In this document: positions 1 to 9,308 of the stretch, piece after piece | How positions within the stretch are numbered: the first letter of the stretch is position 1 | Layout: every line of letters begins with the position of its first letter | Assembly: GCF_008692845.1 (NCBI RefSeq) | Contig: NZ_VXJW01000007.1 | Location: 186,001-250,000, forward strand | Length of the DNA: 64,000 bases | DNA from: Salmonella enterica subsp. arizonae | GTDB lineage: Bacteria; Pseudomonadota; Gammaproteobacteria; Enterobacterales; Enterobacteriaceae | Direction of reading: 5' to 3' | Position numbers and translations under genes: made by a program | The notes under the pieces: generated by a model | What the model was told of the DNA's origin: nothing | Database searches by the model: none | What the model saw: only the letters and a program-made list of their open reading frames with translations

Positions 1-1
1 T

Positions 2-622
2 TTCTATATCGGCCTCGCGTTCACCACTGGCGTGAAAGGCTCAATCATGAACGCCACGGGCACATTCTTCAGCGTTTTGCTGGCGCACTTTATTTATCAG
101 AACGACCGACTGAGCTACAACAAAACGCTCGGCTGTATTCTGGGCTTTGCGGGCGTCATGGCGGTGAACGTCAGTAGCGGCCTGGATTTCAGCTTTAATC
201 TGCCGGGAGAGGGCTCCGTAGTACTGGCGGCGTTTATTCTTTCTGTGGCCACGTTGTATGGTAAACGGCTCTCGCAGACGGTCGATCCGATGGTCATGAC
301 TGGCTATCAATTGGGGATTGGCGGTCTGGTACTGGTCATTGGCGGTTACGTTTTTGGCGGTACGCTGACGATACATGGCTTCTCGTCGGTGGCGATTTTG
401 GGCTACCTGACGCTGCTCTCGTCGGTCGCTTTTGCGCTATGGAGCATTTTACTCAAATATAATCGCGTGGGGATGATTGCGCCGTTTAACTTTCTGATCC
501 CGGTGTCCGGCGCGACTCTTTCAGCTATTTTTCTCGGCGAGAATATTCTGCAGTGGAAATACATGGTTGCGCTGGTGCTGGTATGTTCAGGGATCTGGTG
601 GGTAAATCAGGCGAAGCGGTAA
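2..622 (+). CDS. EamA/DMT-family inner-membrane permease, C-terminal part (5' end outside window)
   Basis: The reading frame is open from the left edge, so the gene begins before the window; the first Met inside it (position 32) is probably internal. About 206 residues are visible. They form roughly six hydrophobic segments with short polar loops and end in a basic tail (NQAKR), the pattern of the second half of a ten-helix drug/metabolite transporter. A typical EamA tail with an FLIPVSGA-type segment and an (L)GE motif is seen near residues 155-185. The substrate cannot be told from sequence. It lies next to ytfB, as a DMT permease does in Salmonella. The family call is firm; no symbol is given. 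Confidence 0.85.
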   Translation, partial: FYIGLAFTTGVKGSIMNATGTFFSVLLAHFIYQNDRLSYNKTLGCILGFAGVMAVNVSSGLDFSFNLPGEGSVVLAAFILSVATLYGKRLSQTVDPMVMTGYQLGIGGLVLVIGGYVFGGTLTIHGFSSVAILGYLTLLSSVAFALWSILLKYNRVGMIAPFNFLIPVSGATLSAIFLGENILQWKYMVALVLVCSGIWWVNQAKR

Positions 623-671
623 TGCTTCACCTGAACGAATGCGGTGTAGGCGGGGTAAGGCGCAGTCGGCG

Positions 672-1307
672 TTACTGCGCGCGAATAAAACTGCCGTCAG
701 GCTGACGCGTAAACAGCACCTGCTGACCATTATCGCCATCTATCGTTAAACCTGTCACCACGCCGCTGGCATTCTGGCGAATTTTAATCATTTGACCATT
801 TTTGAGATTACTCAGCGGTTTGCCAGCGCCTTCTACCTGCGCCATTGCATAAACGTCTGTCGGGGGCAGTCCGTGATCGCGGAACAGTTGCGCCAGAGTT
901 TTACCAGACTCTACCCGATACGAGCGCCACTGCTGGCCGATGCCGCTATCCTGCTGGAAAGGTTGCGTCTGCGGTTGGCTTTGTTCTTCCGGTTGGCCCT
1001 CCTGGATAGGCTCAGGCGCAACAGGCGCCGCCTGATCCGGAGCGTTTTGCGGCGCGACCAGTTGCGCCTGAATCTGCGCTTCGTCAGGCGCCCGGGAAGA
1101 CGATTGCAGATCCAATTGCGCTTCCCGCGTGACGACAGGCACATCGCTGGTCTCACTGGCAGGCAGCAAGAAACCAATCACCATTACGATAGCGGCAATG
1201 ATAATGCCACGACGATGCATCGGCGGCAGTGGCTCCAAGATGCGAAAATTATCCGGCGCGTGCCAGATTTTCGCCAGGGTTGGTTTTAGTTCAAAGTGCC
1301 CGGGCAT
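672..1307 (-). CDS. ytfB: Cell-division-associated protein YtfB (OapA-like)
   Basis: The 211-residue product matches the layout of E. coli YtfB. It has a short cytoplasmic N-terminus containing a PPMHRRG motif and a single transmembrane helix at about residues 32-50. A low-complexity Pro/Gln/Glu linker follows at about 85-120 (PEPIQEGQPEEQSQPQTQPF), then a C-terminal OapA/LysM-like domain beginning at WRSYRVESGKTLAQLFRDHG. In E. coli the protein localises to the division site and binds glycan; that is family knowledge. The start at 1307 gives the expected length. It is divergent from fklB and convergent with the permease on its left. Confidence 0.93.
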   Translation of the reverse strand: MPGHFELKPTLAKIWHAPDNFRILEPLPPMHRRGIIIAAIVMVIGFLLPASETSDVPVVTREAQLDLQSSSRAPDEAQIQAQLVAPQNAPDQAAPVAPEPIQEGQPEEQSQPQTQPFQQDSGIGQQWRSYRVESGKTLAQLFRDHGLPPTDVYAMAQVEGAGKPLSNLKNGQMIKIRQNASGVVTGLTIDGDNGQQVLFTRQPDGSFIRAQ

Positions 1308-1524
1308 GGTTTACCTCCTGCTCCGCATCTCGCTCCTTAATCATAGAGTATAGATGGCTAACTATGATACTGGTCGTGCTATCCGCTTTCGTGACGTCAA
1401 TACGGATAATCTATTGTTTCTTTTTCCCTGCGATTTGTCATCCTCCCTGAGACAACGTTTTACCAGAAGAAGCGTGGCTGTTATGCTGCCCGCTACTTTT
1501 TTGTTATCCGATAAAGGAAAAATA

Positions 1525-2145
1525 ATGGCCACCCCGACTTTTGACACTATCGAAGCGCAAGCGAGCTACGGCATTGGTTTGCAGGTAGGGCAGCAACTCA
1601 GCGAATCCGGTCTTGAAGGGCTGTTGCCTGAAGCGCTGGTTGCAGGTATTGCTGATGCGCTGGAAGGTAAACACCCGGCGGTTCCTGTTGATGTGGTGCA
1701 TCGTGCGCTGCGTGAAATTCATGAACGTGCGGACGCGGTGCGTCGTGAGCGTTTCAAAGCGATGGCGGCCGAAGGGGTGAAATATCTGGAAGAAAACCGC
1801 GAAAAAGACGGTGTGAACAGCACCGAATCCGGTTTGCAGTTCCGCGTTCTGACGCAGGGCGAAGGTGAGATTCCGGCGCGTACCGATCGCGTGCGCGTGC
1901 ATTATACCGGTAAACTTATTGATGGCACCGTATTTGACAGCTCCGTTGCGCGCGGCGAACCGGCTGAATTCCCGGTAAATGGCGTGATCGCCGGCTGGAT
2001 TGAAGCGCTGACTCTGATGCCGGTAGGTTCCAAATGGGAGCTGACGATCCCGCAGGAGCTGGCCTATGGCGAGCGTGGGGCCGGGGCATCTATTCCGCCA
2101 TTCAGCACCCTGGTGTTTGAGGTGGAGCTGCTGGAAATTCTCTAA
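1525..2145 (+). CDS. fklB: FKBP-type peptidyl-prolyl isomerase FklB (FKBP22)
   Basis: This is a dimeric cytoplasmic prolyl isomerase of 206 residues, the usual FKBP22 length. The frame is open from 1354, but ATG 1525 follows a good ribosome site (AAGGAAA) and starts at [16 protein letters not shown], the conserved N-terminus, so the upstream extension is rejected. An N-terminal helical dimerisation domain (about 1-95) precedes the FKBP domain (about 110-206). The FKBP domain shows [17 protein letters not shown], the [12 protein letters not shown] loop and [12 protein letters not shown]. It stands alone, divergent from ytfB, with a hairpin just downstream. Confidence 0.96.
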   Translation: MATPTFDTIEAQASYGIGLQVGQQLSESGLEGLLPEALVAGIADALEGKHPAVPVDVVHRALREIHERADAVRRERFKAMAAEGVKYLEENREKDGVNSTESGLQFRVLTQGEGEIPARTDRVRVHYTGKLIDGTVFDSSVARGEPAEFPVNGVIAGWIEALTLMPVGSKWELTIPQELAYGERGAGASIPPFSTLVFEVELLEIL

Positions 2146-2154
2146 GCAGCGACT

Positions 2155-2184
2155 CCTGTTCCTCTTCTGGTGAAGGGGAACAGG
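2155..2184 (+). terminator. Hairpin downstream of fklB
   Basis: CCTGTTCC at 2155-2162 pairs with GGAACAGG at 2177-2184. Pairing continues inwards through CTTC/GAAG around a TGGT loop. The hairpin starts nine bases after the fklB stop. It is not followed by a clear T-run, so it may be a weak or Rho-assisted terminator or an mRNA-stabilising end. Confidence 0.5.
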
Positions 2185-2431
2185 CTTGATTCGACTAATG
2201 TCGATATTTTATTTTGAAAATGTCGTCGTTATGTGTATTTTTGTGAGCTAATTCGCGTTACCAAAGTGATATGACACTCATTTTAAACATATAATTAACA
2301 TTATATTTAAATCTTAGTATTCATCCCGCCGATTCTTACCTAATATCGATGAGTCCTGATAACAGGATCGTCGTATCATAGACAAAAGGCCGTAGAGCCC
2401 GCACAACACAGACAGGTACAGGAAGAAACAC

Positions 2432-3841
2432 ATGGTAGATCAGGTAAAAGTCGCAGCCGACGAACAGGCTACGGCTGAACAGTCGCTACGGCGCAATCTT
2501 ACAAACCGTCATATACAGCTTATCGCCATCGGCGGCGCTATTGGTACTGGTCTGTTTATGGGATCGGGTAAAACGATCAGTCTCGCCGGACCGTCGATCA
2601 TCTTTGTTTATATGATCATCGGCTTTATGCTTTTCTTCGTCATGCGCGCAATGGGGGAGTTGCTGCTCTCGAATCTGGAATACAAATCGTTTAGCGATTT
2701 TGCCTCAGACCTGCTTGGCCCCTGGGCGGGATATTTCACTGGCTGGACGTACTGGTTTTGCTGGGTAGTGACCGGTATGGCTGACGTGGTGGCGATTACC
2801 GCCTACGCGCAGTTCTGGTTCCCCGGTCTTTCGGATTGGGTCGCCTCGCTGGCGGTGGTGATCCTGCTGCTAAGCCTCAATCTCGCCACCGTTAAAATGT
2901 TTGGTGAGATGGAATTTTGGTTTGCTATGGTCAAAATCGTCGCCATCGTGGCGTTGATTGTGGTCGGGCTGGTGATGATTGCGATGCACTTTAAGTCGCC
3001 GACCGGCGTTGAAGCGTCTTTCGCGCATCTGTGGAATGACGGCGGCTGGTTCCCGAAAGGCATCAGCGGGTTTTTTGCCGGTTTCCAGATTGCGGTCTTC
3101 GCTTTTGTAGGGATTGAGCTGGTCGGTACCACCGCTGCAGAAACCAAAGATCCGGAAAAATCGTTGCCGCGTGCGATTAACTCGATTCCGATTCGTATCA
3201 TCATGTTCTACGTCTTTGCTCTGATCGTCATTATGTCCGTGACGCCGTGGAGTTCGGTCGTGCCGAATAAGAGTCCTTTCGTTGAGCTGTTTATGCTAGT
3301 GGGGCTCCCTGCCGCCGCGAGCGTGATCAACTTTGTCGTGCTGACCTCGGCGGCGTCTTCCGCCAACAGCGGCGTCTTCTCGACCAGCCGTATGCTGTTT
3401 GGCCTGGCGCAAGAGGGAGTAGCACCGAAAGCGTTCGCTAAGCTGTCAAAACGCGCGGTACCGGCGAAAGGGCTGACCTTCTCCTGTATCTGTCTGCTGG
3501 GCGGCGTGGTTATGCTGATGGTCAACCCGAGCGTGATTGGCGCATTCACGATGATCACTACGGTTTCAGCCATCCTGTTTATGTTTGTCTGGACCATTAT
3601 TCTGTGTTCATACCTGGCATACCGCAAAAAGCGTCCTCATCTGCATGAAAAATCCATCTATAAGATGCCGCTTGGTAAGCTGATGTGTTGGGTCTGCATG
3701 GCGTTCTTTGTATTCGTGCTGGTATTGCTGACGCTGGAAGACGATACGCGTCAGGCGTTGATGGTGACGCCGCTGTGGTTTATTGCGTTGGGTTTAGGCT
3801 GGCTGTTAATAGGTAAGAAACGGATGGCGGGAATGCGTTAA
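2432..3841 (+). CDS. cycA: D-serine/D-alanine/glycine:H+ symporter CycA
   Basis: This inner-membrane amino-acid permease of the APC superfamily has 469 residues (E. coli 470) and about twelve hydrophobic segments. The APC signature IGGAIGTGLFMGSGKTIS lies at about residues 32-50. The family loop FVGIELVGTTAAETKDPEKSLPRAI is at about 228-252, split here only to describe it. It imports glycine, D-Ala, D-Ser and D-cycloserine (family knowledge). The start is supported by AGGAAGAAACAC before ATG. The 286-base AT-rich 5' region has room for a promoter and a leader. In E. coli and Salmonella cycA mRNA is a GcvB sRNA target near the ribosome site, but pairing was not computed here. Confidence 0.97.
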   Translation: MVDQVKVAADEQATAEQSLRRNLTNRHIQLIAIGGAIGTGLFMGSGKTISLAGPSIIFVYMIIGFMLFFVMRAMGELLLSNLEYKSFSDFASDLLGPWAGYFTGWTYWFCWVVTGMADVVAITAYAQFWFPGLSDWVASLAVVILLLSLNLATVKMFGEMEFWFAMVKIVAIVALIVVGLVMIAMHFKSPTGVEASFAHLWNDGGWFPKGISGFFAGFQIAVFAFVGIELVGTTAAETKDPEKSLPRAINSIPIRIIMFYVFALIVIMSVTPWSSVVPNKSPFVELFMLVGLPAAASVINFVVLTSAASSANSGVFSTSRMLFGLAQEGVAPKAFAKLSKRAVPAKGLTFSCICLLGGVVMLMVNPSVIGAFTMITTVSAILFMFVWTIILCSYLAYRKKRPHLHEKSIYKMPLGKLMCWVCMAFFVFVLVLLTLEDDTRQALMVTPLWFIALGLGWLLIGKKRMAGMR

Positions 3842-3849
3842 TGGTCTTG

Positions 3850-3874
3850 CCCGGTAGCGCTGGCGCTTACCGGG
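3850..3874. repeat. REP-type hairpin between cycA and ytfE
   Basis: CCCGGTA at 3850-3856 pairs with TACCGGG at 3868-3874, with further GCGC pairing inside. It lies between two convergent genes, a usual place for a REP/BIME unit, and could end transcription from both sides. Confidence 0.6.
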
Positions 3875-3906
3875 CTTGCAGATTGGTCATCGCTATCCGG
3901 CAACAG

Positions 3907-4569
3907 CTATTCCCCGGCTAATGCGCGTGGGAATAGCACATTATTCTCCAGACTGATGTGCTCCATCAGATCATCAATCATCTCATTAATGCCGTTATAC
4001 ATCGCTTTCCAGGTGGTGCAGGCTTCCGGCGGCGGCGTCACATTTTGGGTGACGTGTTTGATGACGTCCACCAACTCTCCCGCTTCGTCATGCTCGCTTT
4101 CCATTACGTTTATCGGGCCCGTTGCCTGGCGACCCATACCCTGTTTGATCATCGGGAAGAGGATCTGTTCTTCTTTTATCATATGGCTGGAAAGCTCTTC
4201 ATGCAGCGCGGTGAGATATTTTGTCAGGCCGCGCGGGACGTTTGGCTTATCAGCGTGAACGCGTTCCACTTTGGTCGCCTGCAGGATAAGCTCCGGCAGT
4301 TGTTCGCGGTGTCTGTCATGATAGCGCACAACGATATGGTCAATAATGTCCGCCAGCGGAACGGCGCGCCAGTCTTTTTCGATGGGCTGTTCAGCGAGCT
4401 GCGCAAGTTGCGCTTCAATGACGTCAATATCGACGTCGTTACGCGCGGCTGCGCGCGCCAGCGTCTGTTTACCGCCGCAGCAGTAATCCATATCGTATTG
4501 GCGAAACAGCGACGATGCGCGTGGAATAGAGAGCGCCAGTTCGCCTAAAGGTTGATCGCGATAAGCCAT
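3907..4569 (-). CDS. ytfE: Di-iron iron-sulfur cluster repair protein YtfE (RIC)
   Basis: This cytoplasmic hemerythrin-like di-iron protein repairs Fe-S clusters damaged by nitric oxide or oxidative stress (family knowledge). It has 220 residues from ATG 4569 ([12 protein letters not shown]), the E. coli length; seven extra codons to 4590 are upstream sequence. The N-terminal ScdA-like domain carries [10 protein letters not shown] (about 30-39). The helical C-terminal domain has the metal ligands in [38 protein letters not shown] and [13 protein letters not shown]. An NsrR operator sits directly upstream, which fits NO induction. Confidence 0.96.
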   Translation of the reverse strand: MAYRDQPLGELALSIPRASSLFRQYDMDYCCGGKQTLARAAARNDVDIDVIEAQLAQLAEQPIEKDWRAVPLADIIDHIVVRYHDRHREQLPELILQATKVERVHADKPNVPRGLTKYLTALHEELSSHMIKEEQILFPMIKQGMGRQATGPINVMESEHDEAGELVDVIKHVTQNVTPPPEACTTWKAMYNGINEMIDDLMEHISLENNVLFPRALAGE

Positions 4570-4595
4570 AGCCGTTACCTCATTTGCCATAATAT

Positions 4596-4618
4596 AAGGT
4601 GTATTTTAAATGTATCTT
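4596..4618 (-). promoter_or_regulatory. NsrR operator of ytfE
   Basis: Two 11-bp half-sites, AAGGTGTATTT and AAATGTATCTT, flank a single central T and form a nearly perfect inverted repeat. This matches the known NsrR consensus of two AAGATGCATTT-type arms. It ends 27 bases upstream of the ytfE start and overlaps the likely promoter (TATATT on the minus strand), so NsrR would block transcription until NO destroys its cluster. Confidence 0.85.
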
Positions 4619-4671
4619 TAAGGGCGAGCTATAACTCTTTCGGGGCACGTGTGAGTTAAGCCAGCATGAGA

Positions 4672-5637
4672 TTAGCGTTTCGTGACCGGAACGACGGTCG
4701 CTTTTTTCGGTTTCGCTCTCACGGCAATGACCACGCCTGCTACCAGGAGCGCAATACCGCTTACCGTCAGTAATGGGGGAATTTCCTGGCGCAGAATGAA
4801 GGTATAGAGCAGTCCCGCCAGCGTTTCAAAAACAATCAGCGGCCCTAAAATAACGGTGGGTAATTTTTGACTGGCGATATTCCAGCACAGCGCGCCTACC
4901 CAGGAACACAGCACCGCGATGGCGATCATCAGACCGATAAACAGCGCGGGATGCGGGCCAAAGGGCAGGGTAAACATCGGTTTCTGGATACTCAACCACA
5001 GACAGGCCGCCGCATAGCCGATTAACGAGACCGGCAGTGTGACCAGCGCCTGTGCCGTTGCCCACATCATGGGATGCTTGTCGGGATTTTCCCGCAGCCA
5101 GCGGGCGTTACGCAGCGCATACCATGCCCAGCACGCTACGGAAATCAGCGCCAGCACAATGCCTGAACCATAGCGCCAGCCGCTAACATTGGACAACCCC
5201 TGACTAAGCTCAGCAATATTGACGCACAGCAGACCAAAACCGATAAACGCCAGCGCGGGGGCCAAGCGTAGCCAGGATAATCTGCCGTCTCGTTGGCTAT
5301 AGAGAACGTTAGCAAAAACCGGAATGACAACCGGCAACGTCCCGATGATCATCGTCGAAACCGGCGCTCCGGTTCGCTGAATGGCGCTGGCGAGGCAGGC
5401 GTAATAGATTAAATTGCCCATCAGGGTCAGCGACAGGGCGGTGGACCAGTCTTTGCGCGTCAACTGGCGTAACCGCGTGCGGCCTAACCAGGCAATCGGC
5501 AGGGCAATCAGCCCCAGCGCCAGATAGCGTCCCATTGACTGTAAGAGGGCCGGGTAATCCGGCACGATTAACGGGCCGACGAAAATCAATCCCCACATTA
5601 GCCCTGCCAGCAGGGCGTATAGCACGCCGCTAATCAT
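4672..5637 (-). CDS. ytfF: DMT-family inner-membrane transporter YtfF
   Basis: The 321-residue protein has ten predicted transmembrane helices, two EamA repeats and a basic tail (RAKPKKATVVPVTKR). Hydrophobic segments start at once (MISGVLYALLAGLMWGLIF). The second repeat includes WVGALCWNIASQKLP and FETLAGLLYTFILR. The substrate is unknown; E. coli YtfF has been discussed as an exporter, but nothing here shows that. It is transcribed towards ytfE with about 100 bases between, where ytfE has its own NsrR-controlled promoter, so the two are probably separate units. Confidence 0.92.
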   Translation of the reverse strand: MISGVLYALLAGLMWGLIFVGPLIVPDYPALLQSMGRYLALGLIALPIAWLGRTRLRQLTRKDWSTALSLTLMGNLIYYACLASAIQRTGAPVSTMIIGTLPVVIPVFANVLYSQRDGRLSWLRLAPALAFIGFGLLCVNIAELSQGLSNVSGWRYGSGIVLALISVACWAWYALRNARWLRENPDKHPMMWATAQALVTLPVSLIGYAAACLWLSIQKPMFTLPFGPHPALFIGLMIAIAVLCSWVGALCWNIASQKLPTVILGPLIVFETLAGLLYTFILRQEIPPLLTVSGIALLVAGVVIAVRAKPKKATVVPVTKR

Positions 5638-5717
5638 CAGATTCTCCTCATAAACCGTTCCGTCATTATCAGAGAAGGTCTATGAGGATGCCACATAAAT
5701 TAACTAAATTTTAACAC

Positions 5718-6566
5718 TTACAGTACAGAGCGAAGGCTTTCTGTGAGCGTCGTCGTCGGGCGACCAATGAGTTTACGCAGCGTATGGCTGTCATCAAACA
5801 GGCCGCCTTTCGCCGCGCCAATGTCAGAATTGGCCAGCATATCCGCCAGTCCGTCAGGCAGGCCTGCGCCTTTCAGCGCGGCGGCAAAATCGCTTTCACT
5901 CAGGTTCTGGTAGACGATTTTTTTTCCGCTCTGATGAGTAAGTTCATCCGCCAACTGGCTTAATGTCCAGGTGTCATCACCCGCTAGCTCGTAAACATTC
6001 CCGGCGTGACCCTCTTCACTGATGACGCGCGCGGCGGCGGCGGCATAGTCAGCGCGCATTGCGGAGGCGATTTTCCCTTCTCCCGCCGCGCCAATAAAGA
6101 CGCCACGCTTCAGCGCGGCAGGGACGCTCGCCAGGTAGTTTTCCGTATACCAGCCGTTACGTAATAAAGTGTGAGGAATACCTGACTCAGCCAGCATCTG
6201 TTCAGTTTCAATATGTTCATCGGCGAGCGCCAGCGGCGATTTATCCGCATGTAGCAGGCTGGTATAGGCGATGAATTTCACCTTCGCGGCAATGGCGGCC
6301 TGAATAACGTTGCGGTGCTGCGCGGTGCGTTGTCCCACTTCGCTGGATGAAATGAGCAGCAGTTTATCAACGCCCTGTAAGGCGGTGGTCAGCGCAGCTT
6401 CGTTAGCGTAATCCGCCTGGCGAACGGCGATCCCGCGCTGACTGAGAGGGGCGGCTTTTTTCGGGTTACGGACAATCGCGACGAGGTGACTGGCGAGCGT
6501 CGTTTTTAGCAGGTTTTCAATAACGTGTTGGCCCAGTTGGCCCGTTGCGCCGGTGATAGCAATCAT
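5718..6566 (-). CDS. qorB: NAD(P)H:quinone oxidoreductase QorB (YtfG)
   Basis: This is a cytoplasmic atypical short-chain dehydrogenase (NmrA/QOR2 type) of 282 residues. The Rossmann motif GATGQLGQHVI lies at residues 5-15. RNPKKAAPLSQRG follows as the NADPH-phosphate-selecting stretch, and substrate-side residues include RNGWYTENY at about 134-142. Known E. coli QorB reduces quinones with NADPH. It is divergent from ytfH across 87 bases containing inverted repeats, so control by the HxlR-type product of ytfH is likely (inference from context). Confidence 0.93.
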   Translation of the reverse strand: MIAITGATGQLGQHVIENLLKTTLASHLVAIVRNPKKAAPLSQRGIAVRQADYANEAALTTALQGVDKLLLISSSEVGQRTAQHRNVIQAAIAAKVKFIAYTSLLHADKSPLALADEHIETEQMLAESGIPHTLLRNGWYTENYLASVPAALKRGVFIGAAGEGKIASAMRADYAAAAARVISEEGHAGNVYELAGDDTWTLSQLADELTHQSGKKIVYQNLSESDFAAALKGAGLPDGLADMLANSDIGAAKGGLFDDSHTLRKLIGRPTTTLTESLRSVL

Positions 6567-6615
6567 GGTGAGCTCCTCTGTGTTAGTCTTGTGTTTTATT
6601 ACGCTACCACCTAAG

Positions 6616-6637
6616 CTTACTTTTAGTAAGTACGTAC
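6616..6637. promoter_or_regulatory. Inverted repeats in the qorB/ytfH divergent promoter
   Basis: CTTAC at 6616-6620 and GTAAG at 6626-6630 form an inverted repeat around TTTTA. It is followed directly by the palindrome GTACGTAC at 6630-6637. Placed midway between two divergent genes, one of which encodes an HxlR regulator, this is the best operator candidate. Binding is inferred only. Confidence 0.5.
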
Positions 6638-6653
6638 AAAAAGGTAAGTATCA

Positions 6654-7040
6654 ATGCGCGCTCATTCTCTTTCCCGGCGGTTGCGCGAAGGTAATCTCTT
6701 TGCTGAACAGTGTCCGTCCCGTGAAGTGTTAAAACATGTCACCAGTCGCTGGGGCGTACTGATCCTGGTGGCGTTACGCGATGGTACACACCGTTTTAGC
6801 GACCTGCGCCGCAAGATGGGGGGCGTGAGTGAAAAGATGCTGGCGCAGTCGTTACAGGCGCTTGAGCAGGACGGATTTCTCAACCGGGTGTCATATCCAG
6901 TTGCTCCGCCGCATGTGGAGTACAGCCTGACGCCGCTTGGCGAGCAGGTGAGCGATAAAGTCGCCGCGCTGGCGGACTGGATAGAACTGAATTTGCCACA
7001 GGTATTGGCGTTGCGGGACCGTCAGCCAGATGGCTGTTAG
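6654..7040 (+). CDS. ytfH: HxlR-family transcriptional regulator YtfH
   Basis: This winged-helix regulator has 128 residues. The HxlR hallmark is clear: a single conserved Cys in LFAEQCPSREVLKHVTSRWG (about 17-36) followed by ILVALRDGTHRFSDLRRKM and the recognition helix MLAQSLQALEQDGF. Family members of this type sense electrophiles or redox state through that Cys (family knowledge). Divergent pairing with the quinone reductase qorB suggests it controls that gene and itself. The ATG start is preceded by AAAAAGGTAAGTATCA, an acceptable ribosome site. Confidence 0.92.
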   Translation: MRAHSLSRRLREGNLFAEQCPSREVLKHVTSRWGVLILVALRDGTHRFSDLRRKMGGVSEKMLAQSLQALEQDGFLNRVSYPVAPPHVEYSLTPLGEQVSDKVAALADWIELNLPQVLALRDRQPDGC

Positions 7041-7071
7041 CGCTTACTCGGCAAGCAAGGCCGAGTAAGCG
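7041..7071. terminator. Bidirectional hairpin between ytfH and cpdB
   Basis: A perfect 12-bp stem, CGCTTACTCGGC with GCCGAGTAAGCG, has a seven-base loop and is followed by a REP-like GCGCCATCCGGCA. It sits between convergent ytfH and cpdB and probably serves both 3' ends. Confidence 0.65.
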
Positions 7072-7092
7072 CAGCGCCATCCGGCACTAACA

Positions 7093-9036
7093 TTACTTGC
7101 TTAAATCCACCTGATAAATGGCAAAACCGATATCATCGGCGGCGACCTTATTCATCGGATACTGTCCTTTCTCTTTGATGAAGGCGGCAGCTTTATCGGC
7201 TGGCGATGTTTCAAAGCGGATATCCAGATCCGTATTGCTGTGGATTGGCGCCAGACGCCAGTTATTATCCGCCGCCGGATGGATTTCGCCCGCGCGTTTT
7301 GACTCTGCGCCAATCCATGCCGCCAGCACGGCTCGATTTTCATCCGGAGACGCAAAGGCGATATGGCTGTCGCCAGTGCCGGCAAACTTGCCGCCGTAAG
7401 CGCGATAGTTATTCGTGGCGACCAGGAACGTAGCGTTCGGGTCGACAGGCTTACCGTTAAAGGTTAGGTTTTTAATACGTTCCGCCTGCGGATTCACCAT
7501 CTGGCATTCGCCATCATAGCGGGCGGGCTGTGACACATCGATTTGATAATTCACGCCGTCAATGACATCGAAATTATAGGTGCGAAAGCCATCCCAATTG
7601 ATCAACGATTGCGGTTTGTTGCTGTGAATATCAATCTGCTTAAACTGCCCGGCGGAGCATTCCAGCCACTCTTTTACCTCCTTGCCGCTGGCTTTCACCA
7701 CCACCAGCGTATTCGGATAGAGATAAAGATCGGCGGCATTACGGAAGGTCAACTGGCCTTTTTCCACTTCGACAAAGCTGGCAGGATCGTTTTTACGCCC
7801 CCCTACTTTAAACGGCGCGGCGGCGGAAAGCACTGGCAGTTTCGCCAGATCCGGATCGCCCTGAATAAAGTGTTCCACATACGCTTTTTGCGCATTATTC
7901 ACCACCTGTACGGTAGGATCGTCCTGCACCAGAGCAAGATAACTGTACATGTTATCGGCGGATTTGCCGATGGGCTTGCTGACAAACTCGCGGGTGGCAT
8001 CGTGGTCGGCTTTCAGAATACCGACCAGCTTACTGTCTTCCGCCGCCAGCGACTTTTTAGCGGCGGCGTCGTAAATGGGCCGCGCTTCCGCTTTCGCCTG
8101 CCTAACCTGCCATTTGCCGCTGTCGTTATTGAGCACCAGATCGACCACTCCCAGATGGTCGCCCCACATGCCAGGCATTACCGCAGGAATGCCGTTAAGC
8201 GTACCTTTGGCGATATCCGCGCCTTTAATATTGGCAAAATCTTTACCGGGGAAGACGGCGTGGGCGTGGCCAAACATAATAGCGTCGACGCCGGGAACTT
8301 CGCTGAGGTAATAAACCGAGTTTTCTGCCATGCTGTGGTACGGATCGGCAGAAAGGCCTGAGTGAGCAATTACTACCACTATATCAGCGCCTTTCTCGCG
8401 CATTTCGGGCACATATTTTCGGGCGGTTTCCGTGATGTCATTTACGGTGACTTTTCCGCTCAGATTCGCTTTATCCCAGATCATGATTTGCGGCGGCACA
8501 AAGCCGATATAGCCTATTTTCAGGGTTTGCGGGTTGCCGTCTTTATCAATAACGTTCGTCTCTTTAATCAGATAAGGCGTAAAGAGCGGCTTTTGGGTTT
8601 TAACGTCGATAATATTGGCGTTAACGTAAGGGAATTTCGCGCCGGCCAGCGCGTTATGCAGATAGTTCAGACCATAATTAAACTCATGGTTGCCGAGGTT
8701 TCCAACCGCGTAATCCAGAGTGTTGAGCGCTTTATAGACCGGGTGAACATCACCTTCTTTGAGCCCTTTTGCCGCCATATAATCGCCCAGAGGACTCCCC
8801 TGAATCAGGTCGCCGTTATCCACCAGCACGCTGTTTTTGACTTCATCTCGGGCGGCTTGAATCAAACTTGCGGTACGTACCAATCCGAATTTTTCGGTTG
8901 CGGTATCCTTGTAATAATCGAAATCCATCATGTTGCTATGTAAATCAGTAGTTTCCATGATACGGAGATCGACGGTGGCCGCATTCACGCTGGCGGCGAT
9001 CAGCGTAGCCAGAAGCGTTGCACTAAACTTAATCAT
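7093..9036 (-). CDS. cpdB: Periplasmic 2',3'-cyclic-nucleotide 2'-phosphodiesterase/3'-nucleotidase
   Basis: This bifunctional periplasmic enzyme releases nucleosides from 2',3'-cyclic and 3'-nucleotides. It has 647 residues from ATG 9036 ([20 protein letters not shown], a Sec signal peptide); an ATG three codons upstream is also possible, but AAAAGGTG is spaced better for 9036. The N-terminal metallophosphatase domain shows [25 protein letters not shown] and [10 protein letters not shown], the binuclear metal ligands. The C-terminal 5'-nucleotidase domain ends in the typical NNYRAYGG and [13 protein letters not shown]. It is divergent from cysQ across 272 bases holding both promoters. Confidence 0.97.
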   Translation of the reverse strand: MIKFSATLLATLIAASVNAATVDLRIMETTDLHSNMMDFDYYKDTATEKFGLVRTASLIQAARDEVKNSVLVDNGDLIQGSPLGDYMAAKGLKEGDVHPVYKALNTLDYAVGNLGNHEFNYGLNYLHNALAGAKFPYVNANIIDVKTQKPLFTPYLIKETNVIDKDGNPQTLKIGYIGFVPPQIMIWDKANLSGKVTVNDITETARKYVPEMREKGADIVVVIAHSGLSADPYHSMAENSVYYLSEVPGVDAIMFGHAHAVFPGKDFANIKGADIAKGTLNGIPAVMPGMWGDHLGVVDLVLNNDSGKWQVRQAKAEARPIYDAAAKKSLAAEDSKLVGILKADHDATREFVSKPIGKSADNMYSYLALVQDDPTVQVVNNAQKAYVEHFIQGDPDLAKLPVLSAAAPFKVGGRKNDPASFVEVEKGQLTFRNAADLYLYPNTLVVVKASGKEVKEWLECSAGQFKQIDIHSNKPQSLINWDGFRTYNFDVIDGVNYQIDVSQPARYDGECQMVNPQAERIKNLTFNGKPVDPNATFLVATNNYRAYGGKFAGTGDSHIAFASPDENRAVLAAWIGAESKRAGEIHPAADNNWRLAPIHSNTDLDIRFETSPADKAAAFIKEKGQYPMNKVAADDIGFAIYQVDLSK

Positions 9037-9308
9037 CAGAGGCACCTTTTAAGAACGCAATATAGAAGCCGGATAGTGAAAAATAGCGATGACAAACAGT
9101 GAAACCCGATATCGGGTTGACAATCGATCTGGCCGGAGAAGGCGGAACCGCCCCATCTGACAGGTTTTTTGCGATTGTTCACAGAACGGTGAATCATGCC
9201 ATGAAACGTATTATCAAAACTGCAGACAGTATCACAGTTGTCGGAACCCTTAACGATCGGGTATAAGTAAAACAACGAGTTAACGCCCCTGTCATAAAGA
9301 GGTGGAGA

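Noticed and set aside
1354-1524. N-terminal extension of fklB upstream of ATG 1525
   Set aside because: It crosses the promoter region, has no ribosome site and is not conserved with FKBP22.
7543-8943. Plus-strand open frames opposite cpdB
   Set aside because: Shadows of cpdB with no start signals.
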